Below, piece after piece: positions 36,301 through 64,000 of a stretch of DNA of 64,000 nucleotides (within the stretch, counting starts at the first letter, position 1; each line of letters opens with the position of its first letter). Source of the DNA: Tyto alba (Eukaryota; Chordata; Aves; Strigiformes; Tytonidae); assembly GCF_018691265.1 (NCBI RefSeq), contig NW_024881279.1:7159243-7223242 (forward strand), given 5' to 3'. The notes under the pieces were generated by a model that worked only from the letters and a program-made list of their open reading frames with translations, had not been told where the DNA came from and did no database searches. The position numbers and the translations under genes were made by a program.

Positions 36301-38097
36301 TCCAAAGACTTCTGGGCACAGTTCAGGCCAGAACAGTTCAACATCTCAGTGCTGCAAAGACTGCTGTTCCTGCAGGCTCCCTCCTCCTTTCCAGCAGGAC
36401 TGGCTTGTTTTCAAGAGGTGACTGGGCAGCTCATTCAGCCATGGTGGTGAAGGGCAGAAGGCGGGGTTGCAGGAAGCCACATATGGTTCACCTTGCAATG
36501 ATGCTCTTTGTCAGCAGCCAGGCCACAGAAGAGCTCACACGTTGCTGGAAACTCAGCACATGTCCAAAAATTGTAACTGTATATACAGGCTTATTACTGG
36601 TGCTGCTTCCAACTAAGACCAGCTCAGGCTGGAGGATAAGATCTTACTCTCAGGCTGGAAAATCTGAACTAGGAGCCATCTGACCTACCTAGTGGTAAAG
36701 GGGGGATTTCAGGGAAGCCCTGGGCTCTGCAGGAGGTTTACCAGCAAAGAGGAAACAAACAGAAGAGTCCAAGCCACGAGACAGGAGAAAAACTGCTCAG
36801 ATGCCACCCACAGCAGGAACTGGTACACACTCCCCATCTCTGCAGTGTTAGAGCCAAGCTGAATTCATCTTCTAGTCTCCAACCAGGAACTGAAAATGAC
36901 CTATGAAAACCATGATGACCCTGAGGGGAAAGGAAGTACTCAAAGGGTTGTCAGGTTACACATCTTAAAGTTTCTAGCAGACCTGGTACTGTGAGTACAC
37001 ATATGTGTGTGTGGATGTACATGTATATGTAAGGGCACAGCAAGCAATTGTCCACTTCTGCACCAATAAAGCTGTCCCAAGGAAAGGAAGATAATACAAA
37101 ATTATTTCCTCCAAAATAACCTCATCCTACAGGAGAAAAATAAAATGTTTTCTTAACAAAGCACCAAAGAAAAGGCAACAAGAATCCAGTCATCTTTAAG
37201 TTAAACAGTATGTGGGTAGAAAAAAAATCAGACTGACAAAAAAAGCACCAACCAACAAAGATCACTGAGGCTGTTGCATTACAGGAACTTGAAGACTAGC
37301 AAAAGCATGGATAATTGTAAACAGAAAGACTAGGATGTTGTAAGTCCAAGTTGGCCGGATCTACCCTACTAAACGTCTTGCATGTATTCAAAAGTTTAGA
37401 AGAATCCTTTGAAATTTTTTATGGAAATATGTAAACTACTTTTTGCCAGTTTTTAATTTACACATAAATATATGGCTACAGAATTTTATCTATATTTTCT
37501 TATGCAGTCCTGGTTAAGAAAGCTCTGTAAGCACATGCCTCGCAGTGACCACAGGAGCAGCTCTACCAAAGTCAGCTAAACTTAGTGGGGCATGTCCTTA
37601 AGTCCCTTGCTGAACCGGGGGCTGAGTTAGTGCCCGGGTGTATGCAATGCACAGAAGCATCACAGGATGGCTGACCACCTGCTTGTCGGTGTTAAAGGGA
37701 TTTATTATGTCTTGGAACTGTTTTCCTCCATCCTAAATGTAACTCCCATTACTGTTCCCAAGCAGTTTTACACAGGCATAATAGACTTAAAAGAGCCCAT
37801 AAACAAGAAAACTGCTAACCCGGTCTAGGTGTTACAGTTTGTTTGGATTCAGTGAAACGCTAGAATGATATTGCACTAATACTCTACTGCACCCTGTAAA
37901 CCTAGCCGTCAAAGTGTTCAGATTAGCACTTACAAAACAATCTGTCATTTCCATTTATAGTAGGCTTTAGAATTTGGCATTTCTGCCATAGCACCACTTT
38001 GATTTTTCCCCATTTTTAGTCTCTATGACATGGGCAATACTATGATGTTGGTAACATCTCTATAAGAGAAAAATGTTGTTTGTGCCATATTTCCATT
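33391..38097 (-). other. ADAMTS2: ADAMTS2 3' untranslated / downstream region
   Basis: No open frame of interest. On the - strand AATAAA hexamers lie at 37706-37701, 35418-35413 and 33396-33391, so the 3'UTR could be about 0.4, 2.7 or 4.7 kb. A long 3'UTR is known for mammalian ADAMTS2, which makes the middle signal plausible. Purine/pyrimidine repeats near 36997 (acacatatgtgt) are simple sequence. Confidence 0.4.
35413..35418 (-). terminator. ADAMTS2: Candidate ADAMTS2 poly(A) signal AATAAA
   Basis: Canonical hexamer on the - strand, 2.7 kb after the stop codon. Nearer (37701) and farther (33391) hexamers are alternatives. Confidence 0.3.
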
Positions 38098-59213
<21,116 letters not shown>

Positions 59214-62200
59214 CTAAAAGAGAAAACTAGATGTCAAAACAATTAGATGATTAAATTGTATCATATGAGCAGCTGTGGCACAACAGATTTAATTTTAGGC
59301 ACAAATTCTGGATTTTTTTTCACTTCTCCAGCAGGAAGTAGTGAGACTTATTGTCAGATCATGCCCATGATCCCAAACTCACTCAGCTTTTATAAATTTA
59401 CATGTTAAGTATGCATATAAATGCTTGCAGGATTCAAGCCTACCAAGTTTATTAAACTGCTCTCAGCATTACATTCTTTCATCACATGTCTGCAGTGCTG
59501 ATTTCAACATAACTAATCCAGATTCATTTAAGGAGAATGGCAGAATCCCAAATCTTGAAGGCTAAATGTAAAACTCTGCCTCTGCTATTGCATGCAGCCA
59601 CTTCAGGCCACAGTGGCAAGAGGTCCTGCTGCAGCACCGTCCTTCCTAGCAGCTCCCAACTCAGCATACATATTCCTGAAATAAATGCGATCAGCGAAGT
59701 GGCATGAAATTGATGCCGACTCACATTTTAGACAATAGTGCTACTAAATAAAGAATTTCTTGCAGTCTCCCTGAAGATCCCATAGTACCTGACCAAAATA
59801 CCAGGAAGCATTCATCAGGGAGAAGCCCTGGACATCCCCACTTCTGCACAATCATGTCCCTTCTAGGCTTTCTCTTTTCTTTTACCTAATTTCTAATATG
59901 GTCATTCTACAGAGGTTAAAAACACATAATTTGCTACATTCCCCAAACCTATAAGGTATTTACACATTTCTTTAAGGGCCTTCACAGTGTCAGTACTGAT
60001 AGCCTCTATTGTCTCCTCTCATTAAAGAAACCTGCCAGTGACTTTCCATCAATTTCCTCAGTCCCTAATCAAGGAATCTTTTCTTAGCTGAAGTCAGAAT
60101 GAATTCTTCTCAAGGATCACAGATTCTGGCCCTGGCTAGTACTATTTCTGCTTTCATAAAAGTCTACTGATTAAGTGTGGGTGATGGAAATTATTTCCAG
60201 CCCAACAAATGACTTTGCATTAGACTGTTGCAGTTTGTCTGCGTTAACGGTTACTGTCGGGACAAGAGCTCTGGCTCAGGCGCGCAGATGGCTATAACAA
60301 CAAGTGCAATCAGTCACTTACTTTCCTTAGCATTCAAGTCAACAACAACATTTTACACAGCTTAACAAGCCCTGGAACGCAGGAATTTGGCAGGCGGCAC
60401 AAGCTGAGCATATGGCTAAATGCATGCTGCCAGCAAAAACAAAATCAGAAGATATATAACAGGAGAGCATTCTTAAGCATAGAGCGATTAGTGATCTGGA
60501 AGACAAATTTAAAAGTCATGGATAATCATTAATAATGCTGAATTTAAAGAGAGAATCATTAGTAAAATGGTGACAAGATACAGCTTACTGATTTGCTAAT
60601 CTGCTCAGTGTCTGGCTCTTTAGTCACGTAATTTATTTTGGTCATGATTTGGTTGGACAAGGAGTAGAAAAGAGAACAGAAATGAGGTTTCAACTATTCA
60701 TTCTTTCTCATGACTTCAAATATTCAAAGTCAAAACCTATGAAATAGATGAGTTACCACAAAGCCAATTATACCAATCTTGCTCCAGAGCTGTAAAGGGC
60801 AGATTTTTCTTAGCTCTTTGACAGAACAAGAGATAATTCAGCAAAGCATGAAAAAAATGCAGAATGCTAGTATGTCCTTTGCTTTCTTCAGTTTTGAAGC
60901 TCAGCGCTGTACCCTTCAGGGACTGTTTACTTATGGCTTTAGAGAGGTTTGCTTGAACGAACAGTTTGAGTCGTCAGGCCCTGTGTGGCAATGGGACCAT
61001 TCAGAGATGCAGGGGAAGCTGGCAACACATCTGCTTGTCAATGCAAATTTCAGTAGGGCTTGGAAGCAGATGAGATGTGACAGTTCCTGGTCTGTGCTTG
61101 CTTAAACATTCTTTTATCAGGGTTCTGCATCCCTCAGGTGTAAGGTCCACAGCAATCACTGAACTCGTTTCAAGAGCCACGTCGCATATGTTCATCATGC
61201 AATGATCCAAGATCCAGCACTTGGACTCCGCAGAGGAGAGGGAGAGACATGTGATGTTGTGTTTTCTAATCCCTTTTCTCTGTTTTAGCCAGGAACAGGG
61301 GGAAGTGGGTTTGCAAGAGCCACTAATAAACCGCCTATCTGACACTGTGACTGGACCCTGAACTGGAAGACAAACATGGAAAAGTGTTATTGACTTTGCC
61401 GCGTAAAGGAAAGAGCAGCACTGATTTTTACTGGAGAAGCTGGTCATACACCGATTGTCGGGAAGCTGAGGCAGAGCTGTTAGGAGACAAGCATTTGTGT
61501 AAAATGAGTCATCCCCAGCTCTGCCTTTTTGTTTGTAGATTAAAAGAAAGAAGCCTACATAAAACAAAATGATTCACAATCGAGTCTTACTCTGTGCAGA
61601 CCCATGCAAGAAAATGCGTGAGAAGGTAAAGCCAGAGATGGAGCAACCTCCAGTGTAATAAAAGAAGCTAGAGCCAACCGTTCCTATTGCTACTACATTA
61701 ACTATATAATGAGGTGGAAAAGAGCCAAATTCAATCACTATTCCCTTCATAAACAAGGGGTTTCTTTTAAAGAGTGAAGCATATTAAAGCAGTATTTATT
61801 TTTTTTTTTTGTAAATGAGGGAAAAAAAAAACCCCATGGGTAAATGCAAATTGTTTTCTTAGTGGAAGACAAGATGACTTCTTGCAGTCTCGCCTATTTT
61901 TCTGGCAAACAGGACAGTCCAAAACAAGTGCAATTTCCAGGAGAGGAAGTTTAAATCTTTTGCAGTAAAACATTCCACTGCTGTTTTCAGCAGTTCTTTG
62001 AAACAACTGCTGTGGATGCCAAAAAAAGAGCCAGTGTGTTCCTGTGGGCTTAATGCATCTGCAAGTTAATTTTTTCAAGAAGAGACTTGCAGATGTTCTG
62101 TGGGTATCTCTACCTATTTTATATCAGGCAGCAACTGGCAACTCTCTTATCTCCTCACCTGACATCCCAGTTATCTACCAGGTAACCCCTTATACTACAC

Positions 62201-64000
62201 CATGGGTGGTGGCCCTCAGCTCTCCCTGCTCTCCCGAGATTGTATCAGGAGAGGGTTACTTATTTATTTGTATTTCCCATTACATGCAGGCTGGCCGGCT
62301 CTGCCCCATCTGTTTGAGAATAATTAGTTGCAAGGGATAAACTGAAAGCTCTAACACTAAAGTCTACCCTGAGCCAGTAAAAGTTTCTTCAGTGGAGAAT
62401 CAAGTATTCTCACTGTTTCTGTGGTGACTAACACAGCATACACTTACCCATCTGTCTCCTGTCTCCGAGAGAAGCTGAGGTCAGCTTTCTCAGTGGGAAA
62501 TTATCTGGATTGCTTTGAGTACACATTAGTGTTTTCAGAAACCTTTTTTCTTGGTCCATTTTTCTGCTCAATAATATCTATTTATTTCAATATTTAATAA
62601 TTCCCTTCCTTTCCTGACGGACTAAAAAAATCATTCCAAGTTTGACTCAGATCATCTTATTAGCATGGCACAAGCAAAGAGAATACCTGCTAAGTTTATG
62701 CTGGATCCTTGGCACATAAATCAAATCCAAGAGCAACATCAGCTCAGCTGGCAGGGGTAGGTACCAGGCTTTTACCTCTCTCCAATAAAAGAAACAAAGA
62801 GACTCAGGTGGTGCAAACCTTCATGTTAGTCACTGCAGCAAGCAGATGGACTCGAGCATGCGATCTGCTTGCATGAATGACTTTGGGTTTTATTTCTATC
62901 CTGTGGAGAGCAGTTAGCTACTTCAGCCGATATAAATGTCTCCCCAGAAGAGTAATAGTTTAAAAAAATGGAACAACAAAAAATGATGATATATTTCTGA
63001 AGGTTGCCTGGCTTCAGAAGCCTGAGGCTAATGGTGGAGCTGACAGAATTGTATACAAGTAAATAAATTATCAGCTGAAAGCATATGTTTTCTTTTAATC
63101 CACAGAATCCTATGCAGAGTTAAGCTCTGCACAGTTACACCTCATCTGCATGGTTTACTATAGCGATTTATGGAGTGTCTTTGACTTCACACTAAGACTC
63201 TGATCCACCATGTGCTTAACTTTACACACGGGAGTTATTTCACGGAAGTTAATGTGACCTTTCAGACACAGAAGTAATTGCAAGTTGCTGCATCATCAAA
63301 GCTGCACAAAATTGACAGGATCTTCCCTCTTGCTATTGAAAACTCAGTCTAGTTTAAAAAAAATCAGGCTGGGAGCAATATGAAATATTTTATTTCCTTT
63401 AGGATTCTACCAAAATGGTAGTTTTCTTCTCTGGCTGGGAAGCTCCAAGAGAATATTTTCTTTTTCTATTCCTAAACCCAGCAAATTATTAGTTTGCTGT
63501 CAATTAACATAATGGTTGTTCAATGTCTCCATTTGCACAAAGAGACTTATTAAGATTTTGAAATGGCAGAACCTCACTCTTTTGGCAACTTATTTCAAAT
63601 AACCACACACAGAGAAGAGCTTACATACATTTACATATATTTACTTAAATATACATCTATATGTATGCATACATACACACATATAGACAGCATTAGAAAG
63701 TCTGATCTTCCTTACATTTCTAAGGGTCAGTGCCTAGGGCCAAGACACAGCCCGGGCTTGTGGAGACACGGCCCCTGTCAGCATGCTTGCTGAAAATGTG
63801 CTCGTGTCTCCCATGGGTGTTCTTGCCCCTTGATCAGCAGTGAGGAAGGAGGCAGCTGGACTGGATTCTCCTCAATAGCATCTGCTAAGTTTGGGAAAGT
63901 GAAGAGACTAGTTATCAGTTATCTGAACACCAGGCTTAGGTGAGAACATCTACGCACCATACGCTGTGTTAGTCTCCTGAACATCGCTTTCATTTCTGGC
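59214..64000 (-). other. ADAMTS2: ADAMTS2 intron, continuing beyond the window
   Basis: At least 4.8 kb without the preceding disintegrin-like exon (no CKTKKGPPLDG-type coding found). The stretch 60,480-60,640 is rich in ATTA/AATC words and looks enhancer-like. A TA/CA-rich simple repeat lies at about 63,620-63,690. Confidence 0.7.

Noticed and set aside
36685..36700. Further CTCF-like word (ccactaggtaggt on the - strand)
   Set aside because: Only the first half of the core matches and the GGC end is missing, so it was not listed as a site.
61001..61567. 188-codon open frame on the - strand in the upstream ADAMTS2 intron
   Set aside because: No matching acceptor and donor in phase with the ADAMTS2 exons, no domain, and composition like the rest of the intron. 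RNA-seq could overturn this.

Overview
This is vertebrate nuclear DNA, most likely from a bird. It has split genes with GT/AG introns, long AT-rich introns and untranslated regions, decayed amniote CR1 LINE fragments, and a solo LTR of an ERVL-like family that I recognise from bird genomes. Two known genes lie 3'-end to 3'-end.

Left edge (1 to about 6.1 kb, + strand): the last four coding exons of CNOT6, a catalytic deadenylase subunit of CCR4-NOT, followed by a long AU-rich 3'UTR with several possible poly(A) signals. Right part (about 38.1 to 59.2 kb, - strand): the last twelve coding exons of ADAMTS2, procollagen I N-proteinase. They run from the end of the disintegrin-like region through TSP1-1, Cys-rich, spacer, three more TSP1 repeats, PLAC and the C-terminal tail. 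All exon phases agree and give 669 residues. The propeptide and metalloprotease exons lie beyond the right edge.

Middle (about 6 to 38 kb): mostly non-coding, with one notable exception. On the - strand at 20.9-23.8 kb there is a coherent model of a gene I do not recognise. It has a CpG-rich promoter with a TATA-like element, a short 5' exon ending in a consensus donor, a 1.7 kb intron, a consensus acceptor two bases before an ATG in good context, and a 330-codon open frame, the longest in the window. A pair of CTCF-like motifs sharing an identical 13-bp core, in convergent orientation at 8.9 and 30.3 kb, flanks this gene. The middle also holds the solo LTR (28.08-28.66 kb), CR1 and MIR-like fragments, G-rich tracts and several blocks that look like conserved non-coding DNA.

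The known genes do not form a pathway: CNOT6 acts in mRNA decay and ADAMTS2 in collagen maturation. The items most worth following up are the unrecognised - strand gene, its possible CTCF-bounded setting, and unusual splice sites at two in-frame ADAMTS2 exons.
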